Below, piece after piece: positions 23,785 to 33,476 of a stretch of DNA of 64,000 bases. The DNA comes from Pseudoramibacter faecis (GTDB lineage: Bacteria; Bacillota; Clostridia; Eubacteriales; Eubacteriaceae), in assembly GCF_036289405.1 (NCBI RefSeq), contig NZ_JAYFFI010000003.1, positions 124,001 through 188,000 on the forward strand. Reading direction: 5' to 3'. The notes beneath the pieces were generated by a model. It had not been told where the DNA came from, searched no databases, and saw only the letters and a list, made by a program, of their open reading frames with translations. The position numbers and the translations under genes are program-made. Position 1 is the stretch's first letter, and every line of letters starts with the position of its first letter.

Positions 23785-25956
23785 CTACACCCGCTTCACG
23801 GAAAGCACTTTGGACAGTTTTCCGATGTTCTTCATCAGCAGATTCAATTCACGCCGCGATTTCACTTCGAAAACAGCCTCGAAATAATTAAACTTTCCTT
23901 TCTCATTGCGCGCAGTCAGCGCATTGAGGGGAATGTTCATCTCAATAAAAACTTTGTTGATTTCAATCAGCGCATGCGGATCTTCATCTGCCTTGATGTT
24001 GATTTCGGCTGTAAAATTGCCGGCCACGCCGAATTTATTCCATTCGACCTCGACGATTTTATCGGTATCCACAATGTTGAGCACGTTTTTGCAATCTGTC
24101 CGGTGAACAGAGATACCGCGGTTCTGGGTAATGTAACCGATGATTTTATCCCCAGGAACCGGGCTGCAGCATTTGGCAAAATGCACCTCGATATCGCGCA
24201 GGCCGGCCACAATGATGTTGGAATTCTTCTTGGTATCGTCTGATTTTTTCTTGACGACCGCTTCCTCCGGATCCGCCTTGAAGATTTCCGGAAATATCAG
24301 GCTCATCTTGGTGAAAACTGTTCCGAGTTTAATACCATTATAGCCGATGGCCGCATAAAGATCGTCCACCGTTTTGTAATTGAGCTTTTCGCTGAGCACC
24401 TCCAGCTCGTGCTGATGGCCCAGCTTAGAATGCTGCAGCCCCCGCCGCTTGAGTTCGTTCTCCAGCGCAAGCCGCCCCTTTGTAATATTTTCTTCTTTTT
24501 CTTCCCGTTTGAAATATTGACGGATTTTATTGCGCGCGTGAGCGCTTTTCACAAAACTCAGCCAGTCGCGACTGGGACCGTTGCTGTGTTTAGAGGTCAT
24601 CACTTCGACGATGTCCCCATTGTTAAGGGTGTAGTTCAACGGAACGATTTTCCCGTTAACCCGCGCCCCGACACAGGTATCGCCGATGTCCGAGTGAATG
24701 CGATAGGCAAAATCCAGCGGACAGGAGCCCATTGGCAGTTCAAACACCTGCCCCTTGGGTGAAAATACATAAACTTCTTCGTTTAACAGATCAACTTTAA
24801 TCGTCTCGAGCAAATCGCCGGCGTTGTCCAGCTCCTGCTGCCATTCCATGATCTGGCGAATCCAGGCGATGCGTTTTTCATAATGCGCGTTTTTTTCGCC
24901 GGATTTGCCTTCTTTATATTTCCAATGCGCGGCGATCCCATATTCTGCCACACGATGCATCTCTTTCGTCCGGATCTGCACTTCAAAGGGATCCCCATTG
25001 GGCCCGATCACCGTCGTATGAATCGACTGATACATATTGGGCTTAGGCATCGCGATATAATCTTTGAAACGCCCGGGGATCGGCTTCCATTCCGTGTGGA
25101 CCAGCCCCAACACGCCATAACAATCCTTAATAGAATCCACAATCACCCGCACGGCGATCAAATCGTAAATTTCGTCAAACTGGCGATGCTGAGCCTTCAT
25201 CTTGCGGTAAATCGAATAAAAATGCTTCGAGCGGCCGTAAATTTTGCAGGAAATGCCTGTCTCATCAATTTTCGCCTTGAGGATGACGATTACCTGATCG
25301 ACATATTCTTCCCGGACTTGTTTACGCGCTTTGACCTTTTTAACCAGATCGTAATAGCCCTCCGGATCGAGATATTTTAACGATAAATCCTCGAGCTCGC
25401 CTTTAATGGCTTGAATCCCCAGACGGTTGGCAATCGGAGCATAAATATCCAAGGTCTCCCGCGCTTTTTCCTGCTGTTTCGCCGGATTCATGTATTCGAG
25501 GGTGCGCATGTTGTGCAGCCGGTCCACCAGCTTAATGAGGATGACGCGAATGTCCTTCGACATCGCCATGACCATTTTGCGCAGATACTCGGCCTGACTT
25601 TCTTCCTTCGACTGATATTCAATTTTCCCGATTTTGGTGACACCCTCCACCAAATCGGCAATGCGCGCGTTAAAAATGGTTGCAATTTGCTTATGGGTAT
25701 AATCGGTATCCTCAATCACATCGTGCATCAGAGCCGCACAAATGGTTTCCGTGTCCATCTTGTATTCCGCCAAGATATAAGCCACCGCCACCGGATGAAT
25801 GATGTATTCTTCTCCAGATTTTCTTTTCTGGCCTTCGTGCGCTTCATCTGCCAACTCAAAGGCACGCATGATCATGGACGTGTCCGCGTCTGGTTCGTTT
25901 TTTTTAACCAAGGCAATCACATCGCCTATTTTGCGCTTAACCGCTTCTGTTGCCAT
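23785..25956 (-). CDS. relA: Bifunctional (p)ppGpp synthetase/hydrolase
   Basis: A 723-residue Rel enzyme. The HD hydrolase domain is present (HPVAVAYILAEY, then LMHDVIEDTDY with the catalytic HD). The synthetase domain has GRSKHFYSIYRKM and DLIAVRVIV. A TGS domain (VYVFSPKGQVFELPMGSCPL) and a C-terminal ACT domain (VFIEMNIPLNALTARNEKGK) follow. It makes and degrades the stringent-response alarmones. ATG 25956 follows GAAGGAGGCACGT. It forms the usual Firmicute relA-dtd unit, preceded closely by apt and recJ. Confidence 0.95.
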   Translation of the reverse strand: MATEAVKRKIGDVIALVKKNEPDADTSMIMRAFELADEAHEGQKRKSGEEYIIHPVAVAYILAEYKMDTETICAALMHDVIEDTDYTHKQIATIFNARIADLVEGVTKIGKIEYQSKEESQAEYLRKMVMAMSKDIRVILIKLVDRLHNMRTLEYMNPAKQQEKARETLDIYAPIANRLGIQAIKGELEDLSLKYLDPEGYYDLVKKVKARKQVREEYVDQVIVILKAKIDETGISCKIYGRSKHFYSIYRKMKAQHRQFDEIYDLIAVRVIVDSIKDCYGVLGLVHTEWKPIPGRFKDYIAMPKPNMYQSIHTTVIGPNGDPFEVQIRTKEMHRVAEYGIAAHWKYKEGKSGEKNAHYEKRIAWIRQIMEWQQELDNAGDLLETIKVDLLNEEVYVFSPKGQVFELPMGSCPLDFAYRIHSDIGDTCVGARVNGKIVPLNYTLNNGDIVEVMTSKHSNGPSRDWLSFVKSAHARNKIRQYFKREEKEENITKGRLALENELKRRGLQHSKLGHQHELEVLSEKLNYKTVDDLYAAIGYNGIKLGTVFTKMSLIFPEIFKADPEEAVVKKKSDDTKKNSNIIVAGLRDIEVHFAKCCSPVPGDKIIGYITQNRGISVHRTDCKNVLNIVDTDKIVEVEWNKFGVAGNFTAEINIKADEDPHALIEINKVFIEMNIPLNALTARNEKGKFNYFEAVFEVKSRRELNLLMKNIGKLSKVLSVKRV

Positions 25957-26026
25957 ACGTGCCTCCTTCTCACGGTAAATTCAGATCGCTCTTTCAATCA
26001 GTCTCTATCACAAATCAGGACCAGCG

Positions 26027-26545
26027 TTAAATATCGTATTTAACCAATGATTCGATATAATAATCTTTCAGTGTTTCCCGGCCCTTCAAATCGGTCAGTT
26101 CGATCAAAAAGAGTGCGCCGCAGACTTCGCCGCCCAAGAGTTCAACCAAATCAATGGCGGCTTTCATGGTGCCTCCGGTCGCGAGCAGGTCATCAATGAT
26201 CAAAACGCGGTCTCCGGTTTTAATGGCGTCCTTTTGAATTTCGACGGTGTTGCTGCCGTATTCCAAAGTGTAGGACTTCGCCATCACTTCGCCCGGCAGT
26301 TTGCCCGGTTTGCGGATCGGCACCAAACCGACATCGAGCTTATAGGCCAGTGCCGAGCCGAAAATATAACCCCGAGCCTCCGGAATGCAAACGATATTGA
26401 CGTCCAGTGCCTTGGCAATATCATAGAATTTATCGGTAACGTAGCGGAAGGCGTCGCCGTCGGCAATCAGACTGTTGATATCTTTAAAACTGATGCCTGC
26501 CTTTGGAAAATCCTGATAGACCGCAATTTTACTCTTTAAATCCAT
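26027..26545 (-). CDS. apt: Adenine phosphoribosyltransferase
   Basis: A 172-residue type I phosphoribosyltransferase converting adenine and PRPP to AMP. The PRPP loop VLIIDDLLATGGTMKAAI (about residues 121-138) and EARGYIFGSALAY are diagnostic, as is IAVYQDFPKAGISFKDI at the N-terminus. ATG 26545 is chosen because GAGGTT stands in front; an in-frame start 12 bp earlier lacks one. It follows recJ by 8 bp, the ordinary recJ-apt-relA order. Confidence 0.96.
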   Translation of the reverse strand: MDLKSKIAVYQDFPKAGISFKDINSLIADGDAFRYVTDKFYDIAKALDVNIVCIPEARGYIFGSALAYKLDVGLVPIRKPGKLPGEVMAKSYTLEYGSNTVEIQKDAIKTGDRVLIIDDLLATGGTMKAAIDLVELLGGEVCGALFLIELTDLKGRETLKDYYIESLVKYDI

Positions 26546-26553
26546 TTTTAACC

Positions 26554-28626
26554 TCAATCTTTATTTAAATATTTTTTTAATTTTATCACTAACGGCGCCT
26601 TTTTAATATCCTTTTTTTGTTCTGTTTTGCAAATCTTTGAGAAGATAACGCCTTTTTTGAGCCTGTACCGAATGATTCCGATTTCACGGAAAGCTTCTAA
26701 TGCCAGCAAAAGCTGAAAGCTGTTGATCTCCGACACCTCATCCATCAAAACGTCAAAGGCGATCGGCTGACCGTCCTGATGTTTCAATAAGTTGTAAACC
26801 GCGACCAATACCTCGCGGCCTGGCAAGAGAGCTTCCGCTTCCATCTGCCGGATCGGCAATGCGGCAGCCGCCGCTTCCGAACCCTTTGTCAATGTATGAA
26901 GCCAGTGCCAACACTGCCGGTTGTCATAAAGCGGATCGGGTTTTAAATCCCGCACCACAAGTTCTATATTGTCTTGCCCGCGAAAATGGTTGATCTTGGG
27001 CGCAGCCAGAAAACGCAAGGTTCCCCGCGCCGCGGCCGCTGCCTGATCTCCCGCGCCAAAGGCGACGCAACGCGTATTGCCCAAACGAAAGCTTAAATGC
27101 GCACCGTCCTTGCCCATGGCGCGCACATCCAAAGGCGCCGTCGCCGCAAATTGAAATACCGGCCCCGGATTGGCCACGCCATAGGGCTCGCACATCGCCA
27201 GGCCGTCCATCAGCGCCCAATCGAGATCGCGGCTGGTCAGATCGCCATCATAATAAATCGTCTTTTTTAAATGCGCAGCCGCCCCGTTGTCGGCCGCCCA
27301 GACTGCCAGGCGCTCCGCCAATTCGGCAATATTTTCTTCCCGGATTGAAAAACCGGCCGCCATGGCATGACCGCCGTAAGTTTCAAACAGCGATGCACAG
27401 CTCGAAAAGGCATCAAAAATGTTGATTCCCTCCACCGAGCGGCAGCTCCCCCGCGCCGTCCCGTCGTCGTCGATGCCCACCACAATCACCGGATGATACC
27501 AGGTTTCCTGCAGACGGCTGGCCACAATACCGATCACGCCGGAATGCCAGCCCTCGCCGGCTGTCAAAATGAACACATTCTGATCCAGCTTTTTGCTCTG
27601 CACCGCTGCATAAGCCTGATCGTAAATATTTTTTTCGATGGCCTGACGCTTCTCGTTTTCGTCTTTTAAAAAGGAAGCCGCCGCCGTGATCGCCACCGCA
27701 TCCGTGCCGGTATATAAATCCACCACGCGGTCTGCCGCGCCGAGACGCCCCGCCGCGTTGATCTTTGGCGCGAGCACATAACCCACATTGCCTGTCGTAA
27801 CCGTTTCGACATCGCTGACAATTTTAAGAGCTTTAATCCCCGGATTCTGGCAGCCCTCATTCATCGAGGCCAATCCCAGACGAACGATCAGCCGGTTCTC
27901 GTCCTGCAAAGGCACAATATCCGCCACCGTGGCCATCGCCGCACATTCGATGTATTCCCGAAGGTCGTCCTCTGTGCCCGCTGCCATCTGCAGTGCCTGA
28001 ATGAGTTTAAAGGCAATTCCCGCACCGCAAAGCTCCGAAAAGGGATAAGCCGAATCCGGCCGCTTGGCGTCGATCACAGCCAGGGCTTCGGGCAAATCGC
28101 CCTGGCATTCATGGTGGTCTGTCACAATCACGTCCATGCCCAATGCATTCGCCAACAGAATTTCATCCTTCGCTGCGATGCCGTTGTCCACCGTCACGAT
28201 CAGCTTGACGCCGTCAGTTGCCAGCATCTGCACGGCCGGCGCATTCATCCCATAGCCTTCCGTCAGACGGTTGGGAATTTTAAAGCACACGTCCAGCCCC
28301 ATCTCACCCAAATATTTGAGCAGCATGGAGACGGCGGTGGTGCCGTCCACATCGTAGTCTCCGTAGATGCACACTTTTTGTTTTAAAGCCTTGGCCTGCT
28401 GCAGGCGCGCCACCGCCGGGCGCATGTCCGGCAGCATCCACGGATCGTGAAAATCTTCCGGATTCGGCTCCAGATAAGCCATGGCGGCTTCCGCGTCTTC
28501 ACAACCCCGGAAAAAGGCCATGCGCGCCACTGCCTTTGGCACATTGCAGATTTCTGCAATTTCCTCGATTTGCGCCTCACTTTCCGAGGACTGCGGGTGT
28601 CTTAATCTCCAAATGGTTTTCATCAT
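26554..28626 (-). CDS. recJ: Single-stranded-DNA-specific 5'-3' exonuclease RecJ
   Basis: A 690-residue DHH-family nuclease. DYDVDGTTAVSMLL (motif I), VDNGIAA, VTDHHECQGDLP (the DHH motif), LCGAGIAFKLIQ and, in the DHHA1 part, YGGHAMAAGFSI are present. A C-terminal extension of about 120 residues beyond the OB-like domain resembles Firmicute RecJ proteins. It acts in mismatch and recombination repair. It is separated from secF by a terminator and stands first in the recJ-apt-relA-dtd-MBL series. Confidence 0.94.
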   Translation of the reverse strand: MMKTIWRLRHPQSSESEAQIEEIAEICNVPKAVARMAFFRGCEDAEAAMAYLEPNPEDFHDPWMLPDMRPAVARLQQAKALKQKVCIYGDYDVDGTTAVSMLLKYLGEMGLDVCFKIPNRLTEGYGMNAPAVQMLATDGVKLIVTVDNGIAAKDEILLANALGMDVIVTDHHECQGDLPEALAVIDAKRPDSAYPFSELCGAGIAFKLIQALQMAAGTEDDLREYIECAAMATVADIVPLQDENRLIVRLGLASMNEGCQNPGIKALKIVSDVETVTTGNVGYVLAPKINAAGRLGAADRVVDLYTGTDAVAITAAASFLKDENEKRQAIEKNIYDQAYAAVQSKKLDQNVFILTAGEGWHSGVIGIVASRLQETWYHPVIVVGIDDDGTARGSCRSVEGINIFDAFSSCASLFETYGGHAMAAGFSIREENIAELAERLAVWAADNGAAAHLKKTIYYDGDLTSRDLDWALMDGLAMCEPYGVANPGPVFQFAATAPLDVRAMGKDGAHLSFRLGNTRCVAFGAGDQAAAAARGTLRFLAAPKINHFRGQDNIELVVRDLKPDPLYDNRQCWHWLHTLTKGSEAAAAALPIRQMEAEALLPGREVLVAVYNLLKHQDGQPIAFDVLMDEVSEINSFQLLLALEAFREIGIIRYRLKKGVIFSKICKTEQKKDIKKAPLVIKLKKYLNKD

Positions 28627-28669
28627 CTGCCTTGCTCTCTTTTCTCATTTTGAAAATGCACCATTCAAA

Positions 28670-28702
28670 GAAAACCGAACAGAGAAACTCTGCTCGGTTT
28701 TC
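28670..28702 (-). terminator. secDF terminator
   Basis: AAAACCGA...TCGGTTTT arms with an inner CAGAG/CTCTG pair, 17 bp after the secF stop. Confidence 0.8.
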
Positions 28703-28718
28703 CTGGCTCCGACCATGG

Positions 28719-29690
28719 TCAAACTTCAATTTTTTCAACTTTTCGGTCACGCCGTCTCTTAGCTCGTTTATGTTGCTTCGTGTTGAAGCGCGATTTTTTT
28801 GCGTGTTTTTGGAAAATCACCCACAGCGGACTCGCCACAAAAATGGACGAATAACACCCGCAGGCAATCCCTACAATGAGCGGCATAGCAAAATTGCGAA
28901 TGGCATCCACCGCGAAAATATAAAGCGCAATGATGGCTACTAGCGTTGTCGCGACGGTGTTAATGCTCCGCTTCAAAGTCTGGGTGATGCTGACATCTAC
29001 CAGTTTAGTCATCTCTGCGATATTCGCCATCCCCATTTCGTTTTCATTTTCGCGAATGCGGTCAAACACGACAATGGTATCGTTAATCGAATATCCCAGG
29101 ATTGTCAGAATCGCGGCAATAAACGGCGAATTGACCTGAATCTGGAAAAGGGCATACACCCCAATCACCACGATGATATCGTGGAATAAGGCAATGACCG
29201 ACGCCAAGCCGAAGAAAAATTCAAACCGGATCGTCACGTAAACCAAGATCAGCGCGATGGCCGCCAACGACGCCAGAATTGTATTGCGCGTGGTTTCCCG
29301 CCCAACACTGGCCGTAATGCGATCCACCGATACGTCTTTCTGCTGAACCTTCGGGTAGTGTTTCTGAAAATCCCTCAGCAGTTTTTTCTGCTGCGCGTTG
29401 TTCAGGCTCACCTTGGTGCTGATCACAGCGCTTTGTTTGGCATTCCCCGAATACGTGATATCCGCATGCCTATCGAACGTCTTGGTGATACTTCGAATCT
29501 CTTCTGTTTTGAAGGCTTGGTGCAAATTGACCGTCACCGTCGTCCCGCCGGCAAAGTCAATACCGAAGTTCAGCCCGCGGACGCCCAGCGCTCCGACGGC
29601 GACAATCACTAAAATCAGGGAAATAGACAGCCAGATTTTGGTATGCTCAATAAAAGGAAGGATTCGCTTTTTCTTTTGTTCTTTCGCCAT
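28719..29690 (-). CDS. secF: Protein translocase subunit SecF
   Basis: A 323-residue membrane protein: one N-terminal helix (KIWLSISLILVIVAVGALGV), the GLNFGIDFAGGTTVTV signature, a short periplasmic domain, then five helices including GYSINDTIVVFDRIREN (the conserved D4 motif). With SecD it uses proton motive force to finish protein export. ATG 29690 follows AAGGAGGCAGTC. It lies 10 bp after secD. Confidence 0.96.
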   Translation of the reverse strand: MAKEQKKKRILPFIEHTKIWLSISLILVIVAVGALGVRGLNFGIDFAGGTTVTVNLHQAFKTEEIRSITKTFDRHADITYSGNAKQSAVISTKVSLNNAQQKKLLRDFQKHYPKVQQKDVSVDRITASVGRETTRNTILASLAAIALILVYVTIRFEFFFGLASVIALFHDIIVVIGVYALFQIQVNSPFIAAILTILGYSINDTIVVFDRIRENENEMGMANIAEMTKLVDVSITQTLKRSINTVATTLVAIIALYIFAVDAIRNFAMPLIVGIACGCYSSIFVASPLWVIFQKHAKKSRFNTKQHKRAKRRRDRKVEKIEV

Positions 29691-29700
29691 GACTGCCTCC

Positions 29701-30963
29701 TTAAATGCCATAAAACGCCGAACTGCCGATGAGATTAGAAGCCAGCACCAGTTTAATCAATTGCCGGGTAATCACCACGGCCGTTAACATCGACAAAATA
29801 ATCCCGACGACCAAGGTCAGCGCAAATCCCTGAGCCGAGCCGGTCCCCATAAAAAAGAGCACAAACCCGGCGATGAGCGTCGTGATGTTCGAATCAAGAA
29901 TCGACCGCATCGCATTTTTAAAGCCGGCATTCACAGCGGACTGCAGCGATCCGCCGCCACGCGCTTCCTCTTTGATGCGCTCGAAAATGATGACATTGGC
30001 GTCAACGGCCATCCCAACAGTTAAAATCATACCGGCTATTCCGGGCAAAGTAAGCGTCACTTTCATCGCCGACATGAAGAACAGATCCAGCATGACAAAA
30101 ATCATCAGTGCCAAGTCCGCAATGACGCCGAGGCCGCGGTAAAACACGAGCATAAACACCAGCACCGCTAAAATCCCGATGGCTCCGGCTTTGATGCTTT
30201 GTTCAAGAGAATTGGCACCTAAGGTCGGACCGACGGTCGTTGCCTGCACCGTTGTCAGCTTGACCGGCAGCGCACCCCCGCGGATCAGCTCCGCCAGGTT
30301 GGACGCTTCGTCCATATTCTTCATGCCTTCAATCACCGCTTCGCCGTTGGTGATCGCCGCGTTCACCTTCGGCGCCGAAATGGTTTCACCGTCCAGTTTA
30401 ATTGTGATGGTCTGTCCCAGGTATTTCCGCGTGGCATTTGCAAAGGCCTTGGTTCCTTTTTTATCAAACTTAAGGGAGACGACAGCCTGAGTCACGCCGC
30501 TGTTATTCTTTTGGTTAACCGCCTTCGCCGTGGTGACGTGATTCCCGGTCAAAATGGTTTTGCCGTTAGGATCTTTAAACTTCAGCTGAGCGGTCTTGCC
30601 GATCATATCCAGAGCTTCCTGCTGATCCGAAATAGACGGAATCTGCACACGAATGCGATTCGTGCCCTGCTTCGTCACTGTCGCTTCAGAAACACCCAGC
30701 GTATCGACGCGGTTTTTAAGCGCCGCCACCGTGCTTTCCATCTTCTCGTCAGTCAGCTTGCTGCCTTTGGTCGGCTTAGCCTGCAGCACCACATTAACGC
30801 CGCCGGTCAAATCCAATCCATAGCTCATATGGTTGTTGATATTGCCAATGTCGTAAATGCCGACGGCAATGCCGTGAAACAGCACATAAACACAAAGGGC
30901 CAGTACCGCAATAAAAGCGGCAAGCCCAACGGCGTATTTCCCATTGATCTTTTTCTTTGTCAT
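29701..30963 (-). CDS. secD: Protein translocase subunit SecD
   Basis: A 420-residue protein with a first helix (YAVGLAAFIAVLALCVYVLF), the MSYGLDLTGGVNVVLQAKP motif D1, the P1 periplasmic domain (ALKNRVDTLGVSEATV) and a membrane domain with VGMAVDANVIIFERIKEE (D4). It works as a complex with SecF. ATG 30963 follows GGGGAGAGG. It is directly downstream of gltX, with 14 bp between them. Confidence 0.96.
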   Translation of the reverse strand: MTKKKINGKYAVGLAAFIAVLALCVYVLFHGIAVGIYDIGNINNHMSYGLDLTGGVNVVLQAKPTKGSKLTDEKMESTVAALKNRVDTLGVSEATVTKQGTNRIRVQIPSISDQQEALDMIGKTAQLKFKDPNGKTILTGNHVTTAKAVNQKNNSGVTQAVVSLKFDKKGTKAFANATRKYLGQTITIKLDGETISAPKVNAAITNGEAVIEGMKNMDEASNLAELIRGGALPVKLTTVQATTVGPTLGANSLEQSIKAGAIGILAVLVFMLVFYRGLGVIADLALMIFVMLDLFFMSAMKVTLTLPGIAGMILTVGMAVDANVIIFERIKEEARGGGSLQSAVNAGFKNAMRSILDSNITTLIAGFVLFFMGTGSAQGFALTLVVGIILSMLTAVVITRQLIKLVLASNLIGSSAFYGI

Positions 30964-30977
30964 CCTCTCCCCCTGCA

Positions 30978-32471
30978 CTACGCATTTTGCAAAGACTGAT
31001 ACTTCTCAAGCCGCGCCAGACACTCCGTCCGGCCGAGCACTTCCATCATCAACGCCAGATCAGGGCCGTGCATCACGCCGGTGATCATCAGCCGGATAGG
31101 CATGTAAAGGGCTTTGCCTTTAATTTTTTCAGCCTTATGTTCTTTTTGAATGGCTTTGATAATCGACTGCTGAATGGTTTCTGCCGACCATTCAGCAGTC
31201 TTTTGAATTTTTTCGACCAGCGCATTATAGAGAATCGGAACGGTGTCCGCCGCCATAATGGTTTGCGCCTCTTCAGAATCGTCCATGACAAAATCCGAAC
31301 TGAGGAAAGTCGATAATGCTTCCGGCGCCTGAGCGTAATAGGCAATGCGCTCTTTCAGCAGCGCTGCCACTTTAACCAGCCAATCCTGTTTTTCGGTGAC
31401 AATCTTTTCCTCAATGACCCCGGCCTGAATCAAGAAAGGCGCAACTTCTTCCGCAACCGTTTCATCCGGCAGATTTTTCAGATACTGGCCGTTCATCCAG
31501 TTGAGTTTTTCCCGATCGAAAACCGCTCCGGCCTTATTGATTCGCGATGCGTCAAACGCGGTCACCAGTTCGTCCATCGTAAAAATCTCCTGATCGCTCT
31601 CCGGGCTCCATCCCAAGAGCGCCAGGAAATTAACCAGCGCTTCCGGCAAATATCCCTTCTGCAAGAAATCTCCGACGGATACATCCCCCTGGCGCTTGCT
31701 CAGCTTTTTGTGATCCGCATTTAGAATATTCGGCAGATGCACATGCTGAGGCTGCTCCCACCCGAAGCATTGATATAAATAGACATGCTTCGGTGTCGAA
31801 GCCAGCCATTCTTCCCCGCGGATCACATGGGTAATGCCCATCAGATGGTCGTCTACCACGACGGCAAAGTGATAGGTCGGAAAACCGTCTGCTTTGATCA
31901 GCACCTGATCGTCCAACTCTTTGGTATTAATGGTAATCGTCCCGCGGACCATATCGTTAAAAGTGATTTCGGTATCTTCAGGTAGCTTGAGGCGAATCAC
32001 ATAGGGCTCGCCGGCATCAATGCGTGTCTGGATCTCTTCCGGCGTAAGCTGTTTGCAATGGCCATCGTAGCGAGGGGTTTCCCCGGCCGCTTTTTGTTTT
32101 TCTCGCAAATCGTCCAGTCTTTCCCTGGTGCAAAAACAATAATAAGCCTTGCCTTCGTCCAGCAGCTGTCGAATGTATTTTTGATAAATCGGCAGCCGCT
32201 CCGACTGAATATAGGGCCCGCAATCCCCTTTTTGAACCGGCTTGCCGTCTTCAAGCATCAAGCCTTCGTCCGGCACGATGCCGGTGGTGTAAAGTACATC
32301 CAGCAAATTTTCGACTGACCCTTCTTCATAGCGGGTTCGATCCGTATCTTCTAAACGCAGCAAAAACTGTCCGCCATTTTGTTTGGCAAATAAATAATTA
32401 TAAAGCGCTGTCCGAAGACTCCCGACATGGACATTGCCCGTCGGGCTCGGCGCAAAGCGAACGCGTACCAT
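30978..32471 (-). CDS. gltX: Glutamyl-tRNA synthetase
   Basis: A 497-residue class I synthetase. VRFAPSPTGNVHVGSLRTAL at the N-terminus holds the HIGH-like HVGS. The KLSKRQG motif (in DHKKLSKRQGDVSVGDF) and an all-helical anticodon-binding C-terminus follow. It charges tRNA-Glu, and tRNA-Gln where GatCAB is used, as in most Firmicutes. There is one copy in this window. It leads into secD and secF with minimal spacing. Confidence 0.96.
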   Translation of the reverse strand: MVRVRFAPSPTGNVHVGSLRTALYNYLFAKQNGGQFLLRLEDTDRTRYEEGSVENLLDVLYTTGIVPDEGLMLEDGKPVQKGDCGPYIQSERLPIYQKYIRQLLDEGKAYYCFCTRERLDDLREKQKAAGETPRYDGHCKQLTPEEIQTRIDAGEPYVIRLKLPEDTEITFNDMVRGTITINTKELDDQVLIKADGFPTYHFAVVVDDHLMGITHVIRGEEWLASTPKHVYLYQCFGWEQPQHVHLPNILNADHKKLSKRQGDVSVGDFLQKGYLPEALVNFLALLGWSPESDQEIFTMDELVTAFDASRINKAGAVFDREKLNWMNGQYLKNLPDETVAEEVAPFLIQAGVIEEKIVTEKQDWLVKVAALLKERIAYYAQAPEALSTFLSSDFVMDDSEEAQTIMAADTVPILYNALVEKIQKTAEWSAETIQQSIIKAIQKEHKAEKIKGKALYMPIRLMITGVMHGPDLALMMEVLGRTECLARLEKYQSLQNA

Positions 32472-32543
32472 CGTTGAATCACTCCTTCATCACATTTCAA
32501 ATTTTGTTAGGCCATTATTATAACATTAATACAACCGAATTGA

Positions 32544-33476
32544 TTATTTTTTCGTTTTTTTCGCCTTTACTAGGCGTGCATTGCGCCTGAGCACGGCTGC
32601 CCCCCGCCAGGCGAGGGATCGCTCTCCAAAATTTATTTTGAAATCCGCTTCGGTCATCTCTGAAAGCATTGCCAGATCGCCATAAGCCTGCGCCGCAGAA
32701 ATGGCCATCGCTTTTCGATTGAAAGGGCAGCTCCACTGACAATAGTCACAGCCATAAACAAAGGTTTGGATGCGCGTTTCCTCCTCGGGTGACAGCCGCT
32801 TCTGTTGAGTCAGATTAGAAAGGCATCGCGAGTAATCCAAGGCAAAACCTTCCCCCAGCGCTCCCGTCGGGCAAGCCTTCAAGCAACGATCACAATCACC
32901 GCACCGGCAAGACATCGGCGCCGCCTCGGTAAAAGACACCGGCAAATCGGTCAGGATTTGACCGATATTAAAAGCCGACCCATAATCCGGGTGAATCAAC
33001 AGATTATTTTTCCCGAAAAAGCCTAGTCCTGCACGCCAGGCCGAAGCTTTATCAATCAGACAGCTGTTGTCGACATAGGTTTGAAAGGCATGGGGCTCCG
33101 GGCTCAAAACTTTCAATGCCGCCACCAAAGCGGCCATTTTTCGCCCCACCACCCGATGATAATCTTCGCCGCAAGCCACGGATGCAATGCGCCCCTCGCC
33201 CGATACGGCGGCTCTTTCCGGGAAAAGCGGATAGGGCACGCCAATCACAATCACCGTTTGAACAGTCGGCATAACCGAGCGAAAATCAATGCGTTTTTCT
33301 GCTTCGATGCGCACAAAAGGGATGGTTCCGTCGTTAGCTCTCTGCCGCGCTTGAAGCCGCGGCAAAAAATTGTTCAAAGGTGTCGGATCGGTTATCCCGA
33401 TCAGCGGAATATTTAAAATTTTGGCCAAAGTGCGAATCTGCACCTCGCCGACGATTGTAGGCATGCGTTTACACAT
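32544..33476 (-). CDS. queG: Epoxyqueuosine reductase QueG
   Basis: A protein of about 310 residues. The cobalamin-binding N-terminal part precedes two [4Fe-4S] motifs: CRCGDCDRCLKACPTGALG (near residue 175) and CDYCQWSCPFNR (near 245). FFGKNNLLIHPDYGS is also typical of QueG. It performs the last step of queuosine synthesis in tRNA. The start is uncertain: ATG 33476 overlaps the engB stop by 8 bp and has only a weak ribosome site, while ATG 33464 is an alternative. Translational coupling to engB is likely. Confidence 0.9.
   Translation of the reverse strand: MCKRMPTIVGEVQIRTLAKILNIPLIGITDPTPLNNFLPRLQARQRANDGTIPFVRIEAEKRIDFRSVMPTVQTVIVIGVPYPLFPERAAVSGEGRIASVACGEDYHRVVGRKMAALVAALKVLSPEPHAFQTYVDNSCLIDKASAWRAGLGFFGKNNLLIHPDYGSAFNIGQILTDLPVSFTEAAPMSCRCGDCDRCLKACPTGALGEGFALDYSRCLSNLTQQKRLSPEEETRIQTFVYGCDYCQWSCPFNRKAMAISAAQAYGDLAMLSEMTEADFKINFGERSLAWRGAAVLRRNARLVKAKKTKK

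Noticed and set aside
24000..26000. A possible separate small alarmone synthetase near relA.
   Set aside because: Only the one full-length Rel protein with hydrolase, synthetase, TGS and ACT parts is encoded.
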